64,000 bases of DNA from Epidermidibacterium keratini (GCF_009834025.1 NZ_CP047156.1:434001-498000), one strand, 5' to 3'; counted from the first letter of the stretch, positions 16,518 to 26,047 are shown. Translations and numbers: made by a program. The notes: generated by a model not told the origin, from the sequence alone.

Positions 16518-17153
16518 ATGAAGCTGCCTTGGTCCAAGCCTGCCCCCGAACCGACGACGGAAGCCGAACCGGCCCCCGCCGTGATCGACAACCCGGTCCG
16601 CTCGGCGACCGACAAGAAGGGCACGGCCACCCCCAAGCGGCGCGACTCCGGACCACGACGCGGGCCGGTGCAGGCACCGCCGATGACGGGCAAGGAAGCG
16701 CGCGCCCGCATGAAGGAGCGCAACAAGGAGCGCCGCGCCCAGGGCCTCAAGCCCGAGCGTCGCCCGGCTGCCGCTGCTGCCGAAGACCGGATGACCGCTC
16801 GCGATGCCGGTCCCGAGCGAGCCCTGGTGCGCAACATCGTCGACTCGCGGCGCAGCCTGGGATCGGTCTTCCCGCTGTTTGCCGTCGCCGTACTCGTCGT
16901 GACGTTTACCGGGCTGCAGGCCCGCGACCCGCAGATGTACAACATCGTCTCGCTGGTCTGGCTGGTCTTCTTCGTCGCGATCATCGCCGAGTCGATCTGG
17001 CTGTCCAGAAAGGTGATGAAGCGGATCCGCGAGGACTTCCCCAAGACCAAGGAGCGCCCCGGCTCGCTGCGCTTCTACGCGATCATGCGCTCGCTGATGT
17101 TCCGCCGCGGCCGCTATCCCAAGCCGGTCGTCAACATCGGCGACAAGGTCTAG
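16518..17153 (+). CDS. DUF3043 membrane protein
   Basis: Actinobacterial protein of unknown function, 211 residues from ATG 16518 (MKLPWSK), matching the usual start of the family. A charged, Pro/Lys/Arg-rich N-terminal half contains TGKEARARMKERNKERRAQG; two membrane helices follow at about 115-133 and 142-160; the tail has KTKERPGSLRFYAIMRSLMFRR, the most conserved piece. TATCCT lies 10 nt before the ATG. It is convergent with the gcvT gene pair. Confidence 0.85.
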   Translation: MKLPWSKPAPEPTTEAEPAPAVIDNPVRSATDKKGTATPKRRDSGPRRGPVQAPPMTGKEARARMKERNKERRAQGLKPERRPAAAAAEDRMTARDAGPERALVRNIVDSRRSLGSVFPLFAVAVLVVTFTGLQARDPQMYNIVSLVWLVFFVAIIAESIWLSRKVMKRIREDFPKTKERPGSLRFYAIMRSLMFRRGRYPKPVVNIGDKV

Positions 17154-17173
17154 GCCTCGCGAATACGCCGCGC

Positions 17174-17377
17174 CTACTGCGGCGGATGCAGGCTCATCCC
17201 GGAGTACTCGACCCGGTCGCCTTCAAGCAGGCTGACTGAGTCGACGCCTTGCTCCAGCAGGCCCTGCCACTCATCGCCCACCCACGTCTCGGCATCACCT
17301 TGCGACTCGAACTCCGGCACGTCGATGCCGGTCACCGGCTCGCCGGATTCCGATTCCAAACGCCACGTCCACGCCAT
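17174..17377 (-). CDS. Small conserved actinobacterial protein downstream of gcvT
   Basis: A 67-residue acidic protein (MAWTWRLESESGEP...) with several Trp residues and the ending GDRVEYSGMSLHPP. I recognise it as a type of short conserved hypothetical found in actinobacteria, function unknown. GGAGG lies 7 nt before the ATG, and the gene is 17 nt behind the gcvT stop, so it is read in the same transcript. Confidence 0.7.
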   Translation of the reverse strand: MAWTWRLESESGEPVTGIDVPEFESQGDAETWVGDEWQGLLEQGVDSVSLLEGDRVEYSGMSLHPPQ

Positions 17378-17394
17378 GAGCGGTCCTCCCGTAG

Positions 17395-18501
17395 CTAGCG
17401 CACGTGCGGCTGCACGAACGGCGGTTTGACGATCTCCATTGCGGCAGAGCGTCCTCTGATGTCGACAGCGACCTGATCGCCCTCGCCGAGCCCGGACTCG
17501 CGAGCGACGAGCGCAAGCCCGATCCCGACCTTCAGCGTCGGTGAGAACGTGCCGCTGGTGACCACGCCGACCTCGTTGCCGTCGGCGTCGATCAGCTTCA
17601 TTCCCGGACGCGGGATGCTGCGCCGGTCGGCGCCCTTGATTCCGCGAAGCAGCCGCGCCGGCTTGGACTCCTTCTCCGCGGTCAGCGCGTCCTTGCCCCA
17701 GAACTGCGGCTTCTTCCACCCGACTGCCCAACCCGAGCGCGCCTGGTTGGGCGTGATCTCAAGCGAAAGATCCTGACCATGCAAGGGATATCCCATCTCG
17801 GTGCGCAACGTGTCGCGCGCTCCGAGACCGGCGGCGCGGGCGCCGTACTCTGCACCCTGCGCCAGCAGCGTGTCCCACACTTTGGTCGCGTCGTCCCACG
17901 GGACCACGAGCTCGTAGCCGTGTTCGCCGGTGTAGCCGGTGCGGCACACGGTCAGCGGTACGCCGTCGAGCTCGGCCCGTTCGAAGGCCATGTAGTCGTG
18001 GTCGGTCGGCAGCCCGAGCTGTGCGAGCAGCTCAGCCGAGCGGGGGCCCTGCACAGCGATGACCCCGAAGTCCTCGTGCTGGTCGGTGATGCTGACGCCG
18101 TCGGGCGCCTGCACCTGCAACCGGCGCACGACCTCGGCGGTGTTAGCGGCGTTGGGCACGAGGAAGACGTCGTCCGGGCCGTTGAGATACGCGATCAGGT
18201 CGTCGACCACACCACCGGTCGCATCGTCACAGCACAGGGTGTACTGCGCGGCGCCGGGCTCGATCTTGCCGAGGTCGTTGGACAGTGTCGCGTTGACGTA
18301 GGCGGCCGCTCCGGGGCCGCTGACCTGCGCCTTGCCGAGGTGCGAGACGTCGAAGATCCCGACGGCCTCCCGCACGGCCTGGTGCTCGGCGAGTACGCCG
18401 CCACCGCCGTACTCGATCGGCATGAGCCATCCGCCGAAGTCGGCGAGCTTGGCGCCGAGCCCGACATGTCGCTCGTGCAAAGGAGATCGTCGATCGCTCA
18501 T
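17395..18501 (-). CDS. gcvT: Aminomethyltransferase (glycine cleavage T protein)
   Basis: T protein of the glycine cleavage system, 368 residues, which passes the aminomethyl carbon to tetrahydrofolate. Folate-binding and catalytic parts are seen: [20 protein letters not shown] with the conserved Asp, [13 protein letters not shown], and [20 protein letters not shown]. No gcvP or gcvH is in the window. TAGTTT lies 7 nt before the ATG without a Shine-Dalgarno site, so a leaderless mRNA is likely. The gene is divergent from the aminopeptidase, as gcvT (Rv2211c) lies near pepB in M. tuberculosis. Confidence 0.94.
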   Translation of the reverse strand: MSDRRSPLHERHVGLGAKLADFGGWLMPIEYGGGGVLAEHQAVREAVGIFDVSHLGKAQVSGPGAAAYVNATLSNDLGKIEPGAAQYTLCCDDATGGVVDDLIAYLNGPDDVFLVPNAANTAEVVRRLQVQAPDGVSITDQHEDFGVIAVQGPRSAELLAQLGLPTDHDYMAFERAELDGVPLTVCRTGYTGEHGYELVVPWDDATKVWDTLLAQGAEYGARAAGLGARDTLRTEMGYPLHGQDLSLEITPNQARSGWAVGWKKPQFWGKDALTAEKESKPARLLRGIKGADRRSIPRPGMKLIDADGNEVGVVTSGTFSPTLKVGIGLALVARESGLGEGDQVAVDIRGRSAAMEIVKPPFVQPHVR

Positions 18502-18508
18502 AGGCCAG

Positions 18509-18514
18509 AAACTA
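18509..18514 (-). promoter_or_regulatory. -10 box TAGTTT of gcvT
   Basis: TAGTTT is 7 nt upstream of the gcvT ATG on the minus strand. Confidence 0.5.
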
Positions 18515-18532
18515 CCGCACCCGCTGCCTCGG

Positions 18533-18538
18533 TAGGGT
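18533..18538 (+). promoter_or_regulatory. -10 box TAGGGT of the leucyl aminopeptidase gene
   Basis: TAGGGT fits TANNNT and lies 40 nt before the TTG start, leaving room for the CAAGGAG ribosome binding site. Confidence 0.4.
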
Positions 18539-18578
18539 GAGTGCCCAATCGCCCTGACCTCTCACAAGGAGTACTGCG

Positions 18579-20087
18579 TTGACTGACCTGGCCGTCACCG
18601 ACCGCGACCTCACCAAGCTGAAGATCGACGCCGCCATCATCGGCACCGTCTCGAACGACGACGAGCTGGAGTTCGCGCCCGGCGCGGACCAGATCGCCTC
18701 CGACGCGCTACGTGAGGCACTCACGACCGCCGGTGCGACCGGCGCCGAGGGCGAGGTCGTGAAGGTCGCGACGTTCGGCGCGATCGGCGTACCCGTCGTG
18801 ATCGCAGTCGGCCTCGGCGACGCTTCTGATGAGTACGACGACGACACCGTGCGCAAGGCGGCTGGCGCCGCAATCCGTGCCACCAAAGGGATGTCGCACG
18901 TCGCGGTCACCTTGCCGCTGGTCAACGGCGGCGACGGCGTCAGCCTCGTGCAGCCCGTCGGTGAGGGTGTCGCGCTCGGCGCCTACCGCTTCGATGCCTA
19001 CAAGTCAGAGCAGCCGAAGGCCAGCGAGCTGCCGGCCAAGAAGGCCTCGCTCCTCGTCGGAAACGCCCGCACAGCAGCGGTGAAGAACGCGCTCGCTCGC
19101 GCGGTCAAGATCTCCGAGGCGGTGGCGATCGCCCGCGACTTCATCAACACCCCGCCGAACGACCTCTACCCCGACTCGTTTGCCCAGCGCGCCAAGGCAT
19201 TTGCGACCCAGGCAGGTATCAAGGTCGAGATCCTGGACGAGCGCAAGCTGACGACCGGCGCGTACGGCGGCATCCTCGCCGTCGGCGGCGGCAGCGACCG
19301 CAAGCCTCGGCTGCTGCGCCTGAGCTGGGCTCCGACGGGAGTCAAGCGCGGCACCCCGACCGTCGCGCTCGTCGGCAAGGGAATCACCTTTGACTCCGGC
19401 GGCATCTCGCTGAAGCCGGGCCCGAAGATGGACCTGATGAAGACCGACATGTCCGGTGCCGCAGCGGTTATCGCCGCGACGCTGCTGATCGCGGCGCTTG
19501 AGCTGCCGATCAAGGTCACCGCCACCGTGCCTCTCGCGGAAAACCTGCCCAGCGGCTCGGCCTACCGTCCGGCCGACGTCATCACCCACCGCGGCGGCAA
19601 GCGCTCGGAGATCCTCAACACCGACGCCGAGGGCCGCGTCGTACTCGCCGACGCCATCGCGCGCGCCTGTGAGGACCACCCCGACTACCTCATCGAGACC
19701 TCGACGCTCACCGGCGCACAGGTCGTGGCGCTCGGCGACCGCACCGCCGGCGTGATGGGCTCTGACGAGTTCCGCGACCGCGTCGTCGAAGCGGCCGACC
19801 GCGTGGGTGAGGCGGCATGGGCAATGCCGCTGCCGAAGGACGTGCGCGACGGCATGAAGTCAGCGACCGCCGATATCGCCAATATCGGTGCGGGCCCTGG
19901 CGGCATGCTCGCCGGCGGGCACTACCTCAAGGAGTTCGTCGAGGACGACGTCCAGTGGGCACACATCGATATCGCGGGGCCGTCCAACAACGGCGGCGAT
20001 GCCTACGGCTATGTCGTCAAGGGCGGTACCGGCGTACCGGTCCGCACGATCCTCGAGACGGTCGAAGACATCCTGGCTCACGGCTAG
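18579..20087 (+). CDS. pepA: Leucyl aminopeptidase (M17 family)
   Basis: Cytosolic two-metal aminopeptidase of 502 residues. The catalytic domain carries VGKGITFDSGGISLKP (metal ligands), KTDMSGAAAVIAA and the family signature NTDAEGRVVLADAI; the N-terminal third is the usual less conserved lid domain. The TTG start has ACAAGGAG 7 nt upstream. Its TAG stop shares the CTAG palindrome with the convergent gene behind it, so the two genes end on each other. Called PepB in mycobacteria. Confidence 0.94.
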   Translation: MTDLAVTDRDLTKLKIDAAIIGTVSNDDELEFAPGADQIASDALREALTTAGATGAEGEVVKVATFGAIGVPVVIAVGLGDASDEYDDDTVRKAAGAAIRATKGMSHVAVTLPLVNGGDGVSLVQPVGEGVALGAYRFDAYKSEQPKASELPAKKASLLVGNARTAAVKNALARAVKISEAVAIARDFINTPPNDLYPDSFAQRAKAFATQAGIKVEILDERKLTTGAYGGILAVGGGSDRKPRLLRLSWAPTGVKRGTPTVALVGKGITFDSGGISLKPGPKMDLMKTDMSGAAAVIAATLLIAALELPIKVTATVPLAENLPSGSAYRPADVITHRGGKRSEILNTDAEGRVVLADAIARACEDHPDYLIETSTLTGAQVVALGDRTAGVMGSDEFRDRVVEAADRVGEAAWAMPLPKDVRDGMKSATADIANIGAGPGGMLAGGHYLKEFVEDDVQWAHIDIAGPSNNGGDAYGYVVKGGTGVPVRTILETVEDILAHG

Positions 20088-20398
20088 CGCTTGTTGCGCT
20101 CGCTCCAGTCCCGCATGCGCTGGGGATATCCGGTGCGAGCGGCGTCGTAGACCGGGATCTTCCACTTCTCGCCCAGCTTGCGCATGGTTGCGGCGTCGGT
20201 GACCCGGCGGCGCGTCCACTCGCCGTCGGCGGCGATGAGTACGACGGTCATTGACGTCACGTTGGTCTGTGGCTCGACGTACGCCTCGACTCCAGCGCGA
20301 GTCTGCACGAACTCGCGGAGATGCCGCTCGTCGTCCTTGCTCGCACCGCGATCAAGGCTGCCGTTGCCACGCTTGCTGAAGCGGTCGAGCAAACCCAT
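20084..20398 (-). CDS. Conserved actinobacterial protein next to pepA/sucB
   Basis: A 104-residue protein starting [11 protein letters not shown], with a core [30 protein letters not shown] and [23 protein letters not shown]. Such short proteins recur beside aminopeptidase genes in actinobacteria and are sometimes named oxidoreductase without support; I give no function. ATG 20398 is preferred to the longer frame by its typical start. It is convergent with pepA, sharing four bases. Confidence 0.72.
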   Translation of the reverse strand: MGLLDRFSKRGNGSLDRGASKDDERHLREFVQTRAGVEAYVEPQTNVTSMTVVLIAADGEWTRRRVTDAATMRKLGEKWKIPVYDAARTGYPQRMRDWSERNKR

Positions 20399-20581
20399 CG
20401 GTGTCCCTGCGGTTGTGTTGCGACGGCGGACCCGCCGCACGTTGATATCCATTTTGCGATGGCTAACCCGCCGCACGCTGTCATTCATTTAGTGACAAGA
20501 TGTGAGGGTAGTGCGACGAGCCGTCACGTGCTCGTCGCGACGTGCGCCAGCGACTCGAGCCACCCTAAGGAGATGCCGGAC

Positions 20582-22630
20582 ATGACGGTCTCGGTTACAT
20601 TGCCCGAACTAGGTGAAAGTGTCACCGAAGGCACCGTGACGCGGTGGCTGAAGTCCGAAGGCGACACGGTCACTGTCGACGAGCCCCTTTTGGAGGTCTC
20701 GACCGACAAGGTAGACACCGAGATCCCCTCGCCCGCATCCGGCGTACTGCAGAAGATCGTCGTTGCCGAAGACGAAACCGTCGACGTCGGCACCGAGCTC
20801 GCGGTGATCGCTGAAGAGGGCGAAGATGCCGGCGGTTCGGACGATTCGTCGAGTACGTCGGAGCCCGAGCAGCCTGAGCAGGCCGACGAGCCTGAGCAGG
20901 CTGAGGAGCCCGCGGCGGAACCAGAGCAGGAGCAGCCCGCTCCCGCCGAGGAACCCGAAGAGCAGCAGGCCGCCCCCGCGGCCGAGGAGGCTCCGGCGGC
21001 AAGCAGCGATGACGACACGTCCGACGACTCCGGCTCCGGTGACGATGCGCAGTCCAGCGGCGGACAGTCCGGCGGCGGCGCGGCCAGCGGCACCGAGGTC
21101 GAGCTTCCCGAGCTCGGCGAGTCAGTCACCGAAGGCACCGTCACCCGCTGGCTGAAGCAGGTCGGCGATGAGGTTTCCGTCGACGAGCCGCTGGTCGAGG
21201 TCTCCACCGACAAGGTCGACACCGAGATCCCCTCACCGGCCGCCGGCACGCTGCTGGAGATTCGCGTGCAGGAGGACGAGACGGTCGACGTCGGCACCGT
21301 GCTCGCCGTGATCGGCGATTCCAGCGCTAAGGCAGACCTGGCCGACTCTCCTGTGCCTTCCACCGAAGCGCCGGTCGAGTCCGAAGCGCCTGCGGACAAG
21401 GACGAGACGCCCGCCGAGCCCGAGCAGCCGGTAGACGACAAGCCCGAAGAGCCAGAGCAGACCGAGCCAGAGCAGCCGGTGCGCGAGGAGCCGGTGCAGA
21501 CCGAAACCACCGCGCAGCAGCCCTCGCAAGAACCGACTCAAGCGCCGGCCGAGTCGCAGTCACAGTCGCAGCCTGCGGAAGCTGCGCAGGCCGACCGGCC
21601 GCAGCCCGGGAAGTCCGATGCCTCGGCATCGACTGAGTCAGGTGACTCGAAGTCGGAGTCGCGCGAGGACTCGGCGGCGTACGTCACGCCGCTGGTGCGC
21701 AAGCTCGCCGCCGAGCACGGTGTCGACCTGAACTCCCTCAGCGGCACCGGCGTCGGCGGTCGCATCCGCAAGCAGGACGTGCTGGACGCTGCGGAGAAGG
21801 CCAAGGCGCCGGCCGAGCCGGCGAAGGAAGCCGCTCCCGCCGCGTCCGAGTCGGCACCGGCAGCGGCGAAGTCGGCCAGCGCGCCGGCCAAGGCCGAGAC
21901 GTCCGGCAAGCGCGGCACTGTCGAGAAGCTGTCGCGGCTGCGCCGGCTGATCGCCACCCGCATGGTCGAGTCGTTGCAGGACGCCGCGCAGCTCACCACG
22001 GTGGTCGAGGTCGACGTCACCCGCGTCGCGCAGCTGCGTGATCGGGTCAAGCGCGACTTCGAGGCACGCGAAGGTGTGAAGCTCAGCTTCCTGCCGTTCT
22101 TCGCACTGGCCGCGGTGGAGGCGCTCAAGGCCTACCCGGTCGTCAACAGCACGATCGACCTGGACGAGGGGACGATCACCTACCCCGCGGCCGAGCACCT
22201 GGGCGTCGCCGTCGACACCGAGCGCGGCCTCGTCGTACCGGTGATCCACAACGCCAGCGACCTCAACCTCGCCGGGCTCGCGCGCAAGATCGCCGATCTC
22301 GCCGAGCGGACCCGCTCTCAGAAGATCGCTCCGGACGACCTGACCGGCGGCACGTTCACGCTGACGAACACCGGCAGCCGCGGCGCCCTGTTCGACACGC
22401 CGATCATCAACCAGCCGCAGAGCGCGATCCTCGGCACCGGCGCTGTCGTCAAGCGCCCGTGGGTCGTGCAGGACGAAGACTTCGGCGAGATCATCGCCGT
22501 ACGCTCGATCGTCTACTTGGCGCTGTCCTACGACCACCGCGTCGTCGATGGCGCCGATGCTGCGCGCTTCCTCACCGCGATGAAGGAGCGCCTGGAGGGC
22601 GGCAACTTCGAGCAGGACCTCGGGATCTAA
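20582..22630 (+). CDS. sucB: Dihydrolipoamide acyltransferase (E2) with two lipoyl domains
   Basis: E2 core of a 2-oxoacid dehydrogenase (pyruvate or 2-oxoglutarate), 682 residues from ATG 20582 after AAGGAG. Two lipoyl domains of nearly identical sequence have the attachment lysines K43 and K211 in [13 protein letters not shown]. They are joined by long acidic and Pro/Glu/Ala-rich linkers. A peripheral-subunit-binding domain ([17 protein letters not shown]) is near 365-400. The catalytic domain ends with [16 protein letters not shown], holding H652 and D656. lipB and lipA downstream make and attach the lipoyl group, and lpd at 43 kb can serve as E3. Corresponds to DlaT/SucB (Rv2215). Confidence 0.94.
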   Translation: MTVSVTLPELGESVTEGTVTRWLKSEGDTVTVDEPLLEVSTDKVDTEIPSPASGVLQKIVVAEDETVDVGTELAVIAEEGEDAGGSDDSSSTSEPEQPEQADEPEQAEEPAAEPEQEQPAPAEEPEEQQAAPAAEEAPAASSDDDTSDDSGSGDDAQSSGGQSGGGAASGTEVELPELGESVTEGTVTRWLKQVGDEVSVDEPLVEVSTDKVDTEIPSPAAGTLLEIRVQEDETVDVGTVLAVIGDSSAKADLADSPVPSTEAPVESEAPADKDETPAEPEQPVDDKPEEPEQTEPEQPVREEPVQTETTAQQPSQEPTQAPAESQSQSQPAEAAQADRPQPGKSDASASTESGDSKSESREDSAAYVTPLVRKLAAEHGVDLNSLSGTGVGGRIRKQDVLDAAEKAKAPAEPAKEAAPAASESAPAAAKSASAPAKAETSGKRGTVEKLSRLRRLIATRMVESLQDAAQLTTVVEVDVTRVAQLRDRVKRDFEAREGVKLSFLPFFALAAVEALKAYPVVNSTIDLDEGTITYPAAEHLGVAVDTERGLVVPVIHNASDLNLAGLARKIADLAERTRSQKIAPDDLTGGTFTLTNTGSRGALFDTPIINQPQSAILGTGAVVKRPWVVQDEDFGEIIAVRSIVYLALSYDHRVVDGADAARFLTAMKERLEGGNFEQDLGI

Positions 22631-22648
22631 GCACCACAACCGCACACC

Positions 22649-22688
22649 AGAGCGGGCCTCACGTCGATATGTGCGTGAGGCCCGCTCT
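22649..22688. terminator. Terminator between sucB and the kinase-like gene
   Basis: A 15-bp perfect stem (22649-22663 with 22674-22688) and 10-nt loop, followed by GCTTTGC. It separates the converging sucB and kinase-like genes. Confidence 0.85.
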
Positions 22689-22704
22689 GCTTTGCGGAAT
22701 TGGT

Positions 22705-24075
22705 CTAGACCCGCACCGCTGACGAAATCACCCAGCCGGTGTCGCCCAGCACAAGGGTGAGCTCGGTGCTCGCGCTCTCCCGACCAGCGACCACCGTCCG
22801 CGCGCCGCCGATCGCGATGATCTCGAACGCCGGAATCCGGTCGGTGACCTGGGCGGTCGCGGTGGTGACATCGGACTCGAGCTGCTCGATACTCACCAGC
22901 TCGATCTGGAAGCCGTCGAGCTGGGCTCCGTCCGAGGCAAGCTGGCCGATGAGCGCCTCATCCTGGGCGAGCATCGCCGCGCCGGGTGCGTAGATTGCGG
23001 CGAGCTGCGCGCGGTCGCTTTGGCTGATGGCCGCCGACCGTGCGGCGTACAGCTCGTAGAGGCGATCGGTCAGCTGCGCCTCGTCGCTAGTCGGTTGCGA
23101 CCCTGACGTCGATTCCGATAAGTCTGCCTGCGTTGACGTCGCCTGCGAGGACGGCGTACTCGCCGACTCGTCGGCCCGGTCGTTCATCCAGACCACCGCA
23201 ACCAACGCGATGAGGGCGAGTACGGCGCTGGGCAGCAACATTCGTGCGAACCGGTCGCGCGAGGACCCAGCGGCATGCCGCGGATGTTGCCCGGCAGACC
23301 GGGTCCGACTCACGCGTGGCGCGGGTGAAGCGATGGTGGTGCCGGTGCCCGAGCGCAGCGTCGCCACCAGGTCGCGTTCGCGGTGGTCCGCACCGTCGGC
23401 AGCGTCTGTTTCTCTCGGATCGAGCGCAACTTCTCTCGGATCGGGCGCAATTTCTCTCGGATCGGTGGGGAGGGCGGAGCGGGCGAGGTCGGCGACCTCC
23501 GCGAGTGAACGGTCACCGCGCGCGAGACCAGCCAGCGCACCAGCAACCGCGGTGGGCAGCTCGAGGCTGATGAATGCGTGCCGCAACACCCGGCCCAGCG
23601 CGCGGAGGTCCTCGCGCTGGTCAGCCGGGCCGCCCACCGCAGCGAGCTCGGCAAATCCGCGGATCGCCGCGCTACCGTCGGCACCGGCGTCGACGAGCCA
23701 CGCATCGAGATGCCCATGGACGAGACCGACCTCGTGCATCGCCTGCAGCGCAGCACATCCCGATGCCGTGCATCGGAGCGCCTGAGCCGCCGACCAGTCC
23801 GACCGCTCGGCGATCGGGCTGATGCCGCTCGCGTCAGTGATGGTCACCAGGTCGGCGCCGTCAGGCGCCAGGGCATGCGGCGCGGTCAGCGACCAGTCCT
23901 GCTCGCGCAGCCAGTCGGCCCGGCGCCGGATCGCCTGCGTCTGCTCGCCAGCCCCGTCGAGTCGAAGCAACCACACGGCCTCACCCCGCACGCCAGCGCC
24001 GCGGTAGAGCTCCCACCCGACTCCGCGACGCACCGACTCACCGGTCCGGTAGTAACCTGCGAAGGAGTCCCTCAT
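22705..24075 (-). CDS. Kinase-like (probable pseudokinase) membrane protein with NTF2-like outer domain
   Basis: A 456-residue protein in three parts. Residues 1-200 resemble the C-lobe of Ser/Thr kinases of the PknB/MviN type: [17 protein letters not shown] stands where HRDLKPxN is expected, so the catalytic Asp is lost, and no DFG is seen. A linker at about 204-223 consists of the repeat peptide [19 protein letters not shown], coded by the 21-bp array. A membrane helix ([18 protein letters not shown], about 280-297) and a Ser/Thr-rich spacer lead to an outer domain with the pattern of an NTF2/SnoaL-like fold. ATG 24075 is chosen over TTG 24078: TACGGT lies 6 nt upstream. Divergent from lipB. 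Function unknown; a cell-envelope sensor or scaffold is possible. Confidence 0.72.
   Translation of the reverse strand: MRDSFAGYYRTGESVRRGVGWELYRGAGVRGEAVWLLRLDGAGEQTQAIRRRADWLREQDWSLTAPHALAPDGADLVTITDASGISPIAERSDWSAAQALRCTASGCAALQAMHEVGLVHGHLDAWLVDAGADGSAAIRGFAELAAVGGPADQREDLRALGRVLRHAFISLELPTAVAGALAGLARGDRSLAEVADLARSALPTDPREIAPDPREVALDPRETDAADGADHRERDLVATLRSGTGTTIASPAPRVSRTRSAGQHPRHAAGSSRDRFARMLLPSAVLALIALVAVVWMNDRADESASTPSSQATSTQADLSESTSGSQPTSDEAQLTDRLYELYAARSAAISQSDRAQLAAIYAPGAAMLAQDEALIGQLASDGAQLDGFQIELVSIEQLESDVTTATAQVTDRIPAFEIIAIGGARTVVAGRESASTELTLVLGDTGWVISSAVRV
23409..23470 (-). repeat. ATCCGAG tandem array A (3 units, 21 bp), inside a coding region
   Basis: GAT of the core CTCGGATCG recurs at 23418, 23439 and 23460, exactly 21 bp apart. 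It lies within the kinase-like gene and reads as DPRExxx heptapeptides on its strand without breaking the frame. Confidence 0.95.
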
Positions 24076-24081
24076 CAACTC

Positions 24082-24087
24082 ACCGTA
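24082..24087 (-). promoter_or_regulatory. -10 box TACGGT of the kinase-like gene
   Basis: TACGGT is exactly 6 nt before ATG 24075 on the minus strand, with no Shine-Dalgarno site. It lies in the short gap shared with the divergent lipB gene. Confidence 0.5.
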
Positions 24088-24098
24088 AGCAGGATCGC

Positions 24099-24791
24099 GT
24101 GGTCACCCCCGAGTTATCCACAGCCTCGACCGCCCTGGATGTACGCCGCCTCGGGCTGATCGACTACCAGGACGCATGGGACCTTCAGCGCGAGCTGCTC
24201 CCCCAGGTCGCCCGCGGCGACATCCCCGACACGGTGCTGCTGCTTGAGCATCCGTCGGTCTACACCGCAGGCAAGCGCACCACCAAGGCCGAGCGCCCAC
24301 CTGCCGGCGTACGCGTCATCGACGTCGACCGCGGCGGACGGATCACCTGGCACGGCGAAGGACAGCTCGTCGGCTACCCGCTCGTGCGCCTGGCCGAACG
24401 GCTCGACGTGGTGCGCTACGTCAGAGTCCTCGAGCAGGTGCTGATCGACACCTGCGCCGAGTACGGCGTGACCGCAGAACGCGTCGAGGGACGCACCGGA
24501 GTGTGGGTGCGCGGCGAGCCTACGTGGCGCAAGATCGCCGCTATCGGCGTACGCGTGGCACAGGGCGTGACGATGCACGGGTTCGCGCTGAACTGCGACC
24601 CCGACCTCACCAAGTTCGGCTCGATCATCCCGTGCGGGATCACCGATGCTGACGTCACGTCGCTGAGTCGCGAGCTCGGTCGCGATGTGCCGATCGCGGA
24701 GGTCATCGACGGCGTCGCACGTCGGCTCGCCGCGGCGATCCGCACCGACCTCGTCTTCGCCGCCGCCTCCCCACCGCAATCCGAACGTTAA
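24099..24791 (+). CDS. lipB: Octanoyltransferase
   Basis: Transfers octanoyl from acyl carrier protein to lipoyl domains such as those of the E2 upstream. The 230-residue protein has [39 protein letters not shown] with the catalytic lysine, and the active cysteine in [11 protein letters not shown] 24099 is close to the divergent kinase-like gene. The last codons and the TAA stop lie in the first unit of a 21-bp repeat array (SER* from TCCGAACGTTAA), so the C-terminal tail may have been changed by the array. The pair with lipA at 30.5 kb is interrupted by inserted genes and leuS. Confidence 0.94.
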   Translation: MVTPELSTASTALDVRRLGLIDYQDAWDLQRELLPQVARGDIPDTVLLLEHPSVYTAGKRTTKAERPPAGVRVIDVDRGGRITWHGEGQLVGYPLVRLAERLDVVRYVRVLEQVLIDTCAEYGVTAERVEGRTGVWVRGEPTWRKIAAIGVRVAQGVTMHGFALNCDPDLTKFGSIIPCGITDADVTSLSRELGRDVPIAEVIDGVARRLAAAIRTDLVFAAASPPQSER

Positions 24792-24883
24792 TTCCCCCGA
24801 TCCGAGCGTTAATCCCGCCGATCCGAACGTTATTTCCGCCGATCCGAGAGAAATTGCGCTCGATCCGAGCGTTATTGCTCGGC
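24779..24883 (+). repeat. ATCCGA tandem array B (5 units, 21 bp) between lipB and marR ends
   Basis: ATCCGA starts at 24779, 24800, 24821, 24842 and 24863. Units alternate between cores with AACGTTAAT or GCGTTAAT and one with GAGAAATT. The first unit contains the lipB TAA stop; the last contains the stop of the convergent marR gene (TAACGCTCGG on the minus strand). Confidence 0.96.
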
Positions 24884-25378
24884 CGCCCGGAGCATAGTCC
24901 GAAGACCGCTCGTGATCGAAGCCTGCTGAGGCGCGCTGAGCGGTGCGATCAGCGCACGATCGACCGCCAGCACGGCATCCAGTGCTCGACGGGCCAGCCG
25001 CTTCCCCTGAGGCGTGAGCGAGATCGGCATCGAACGACGGTCAGCTGCATCCGGAGTACGCCGGACCAGCCCGCGCGCTTCGAGCCGGTTCAGCCGGGTG
25101 GTCATAGCGCCGCTGGTGATCAGCGCCGCTTCGGCGAGCCGGGTCGGACTGAGCGTCCCGCCTTCCCTGCGCAGCGTGTTGAGTACGTCGAAGTCTCCGT
25201 AGCTCAGGCCGAAAGGATCCAACGCCTCATCGATTCGCGCCCGCAGCACCGCCGCTAACCGCAGCACCCGACCAGCGACCTGCAGCGGCGAGGCATCTAG
25301 TTCTGGATCCGTGCCTGCCCACGACTCGATCATCTCGTCGATGTGGTCCATGCGTTGCCGCGTCATTGATTCCGCCAT
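24872..25378 (-). CDS. MarR-family transcriptional regulator
   Basis: A 168-residue winged-helix repressor: LSYGDFDVLNTLRREGGTLSPTRLAEAALITSGAMTTRLNRLE is the helix-turn-helix, followed by the wing RTPDAADRRSMPISLTPQG. It is divergent from the 180-residue protein behind a palindrome (25381-25407), so it probably controls that gene and itself. Its C-terminus runs into the repeat array, which supplies the stop codon. Confidence 0.88.
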   Translation of the reverse strand: MAESMTRQRMDHIDEMIESWAGTDPELDASPLQVAGRVLRLAAVLRARIDEALDPFGLSYGDFDVLNTLRREGGTLSPTRLAEAALITSGAMTTRLNRLEARGLVRRTPDAADRRSMPISLTPQGKRLARRALDAVLAVDRALIAPLSAPQQASITSGLRTMLRAAEQ

Positions 25379-25380
25379 AC

Positions 25381-25407
25381 CTTGGTGTCAAATAGTTTGA
25401 GAACAAG
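25381..25407. promoter_or_regulatory. Probable MarR operator
   Basis: An imperfect 27-bp palindrome: CTTGGTGTCAAA, spacer TAG, TTTGAGAACAAG; 10 of 12 arm positions match. It begins 3 nt from the marR start and ends 15 nt before the next gene's ATG. Confidence 0.7.
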
Positions 25408-25422
25408 ATATCAGGAGCAGCG

Positions 25423-25965
25423 ATGCGAACGGTTGTTATCTACGAAGGCCCAGAGATCGATCCCGTCGACACCGGCGAGGTGCGGATCATCGCCAGCCCG
25501 CACGATCTACTCGTCCAGCGCGCGATCGAGGAGTACGCCGGCGGCGCAGACCGGATCGAGCTATGCGGCGCCGTCGGCCCCCTCCCTCAGGCCGCGATCC
25601 TGGACGCCATTCCCACCGCCGCGGTCGGGGCGGTGCTGTATGGGTTCGAGTCACTGGACAACATCGCGGCCTACAAAACGGCGTACGCCGCAGGCGAGAA
25701 GTTGCAGGATGCGTTCCTGTATCTCGATCGCGACGCTCCCGCCACGGGCAGACGGCAGGCGCGCGGGGACACGACCTTCGTCGCCGTGCCAGACAGCGCG
25801 GCGGCCGGTCAGGTCGCCGAGGAACTGGCGGCCGGCGGCGTCACTCTTTTTGAGCTGTACGCCGGGCTCGGCCCGCACGATGCAGCTGCGGTCTGGCGGG
25901 GTGCAGCACGCGTCCGCTCAGACGTCGCGGTCGGACTCGCGACGTACCCGTCCCCGCTCGCCTGA
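25423..25965 (+). CDS. Duplicated-domain protein, DUF6506-like
   Basis: A 180-residue protein with an internal repeat. The first half holds RIELCGAVGPLPQAAIL and the second VTLFELYAGLGPHDAAAVW at the same relative place, each after a helix and before a final strand (GAVLYGFESL; SDVAVGLATYP). The pattern resembles DUF6506, a small domain of unknown function usually present once; I am moderately sure of this. AGGAG precedes the ATG. Control by the divergent MarR protein is likely, so the protein may respond to a small molecule or stress. Confidence 0.6.
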   Translation: MRTVVIYEGPEIDPVDTGEVRIIASPHDLLVQRAIEEYAGGADRIELCGAVGPLPQAAILDAIPTAAVGAVLYGFESLDNIAAYKTAYAAGEKLQDAFLYLDRDAPATGRRQARGDTTFVAVPDSAAAGQVAEELAAGGVTLFELYAGLGPHDAAAVWRGAARVRSDVAVGLATYPSPLA

Positions 25966-26047
25966 GCGCGCCGAGGCGCGAGCTGCGGCGACGAGAAGTG
26001 CCTGCGACTGTTGAAGATCTCGGCCGGCGGATGTGGTTTCGACGGAC

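Noticed and set aside
16472-17239. 255-codon plus-strand frame
   Set aside because: It is an out-of-frame shadow of the DUF3043 gene without family features.
20524-21510. Ser/Gly-rich 328-codon frame on the minus strand
   Set aside because: It is the antisense of the acidic linkers of sucB; low complexity and no start site.
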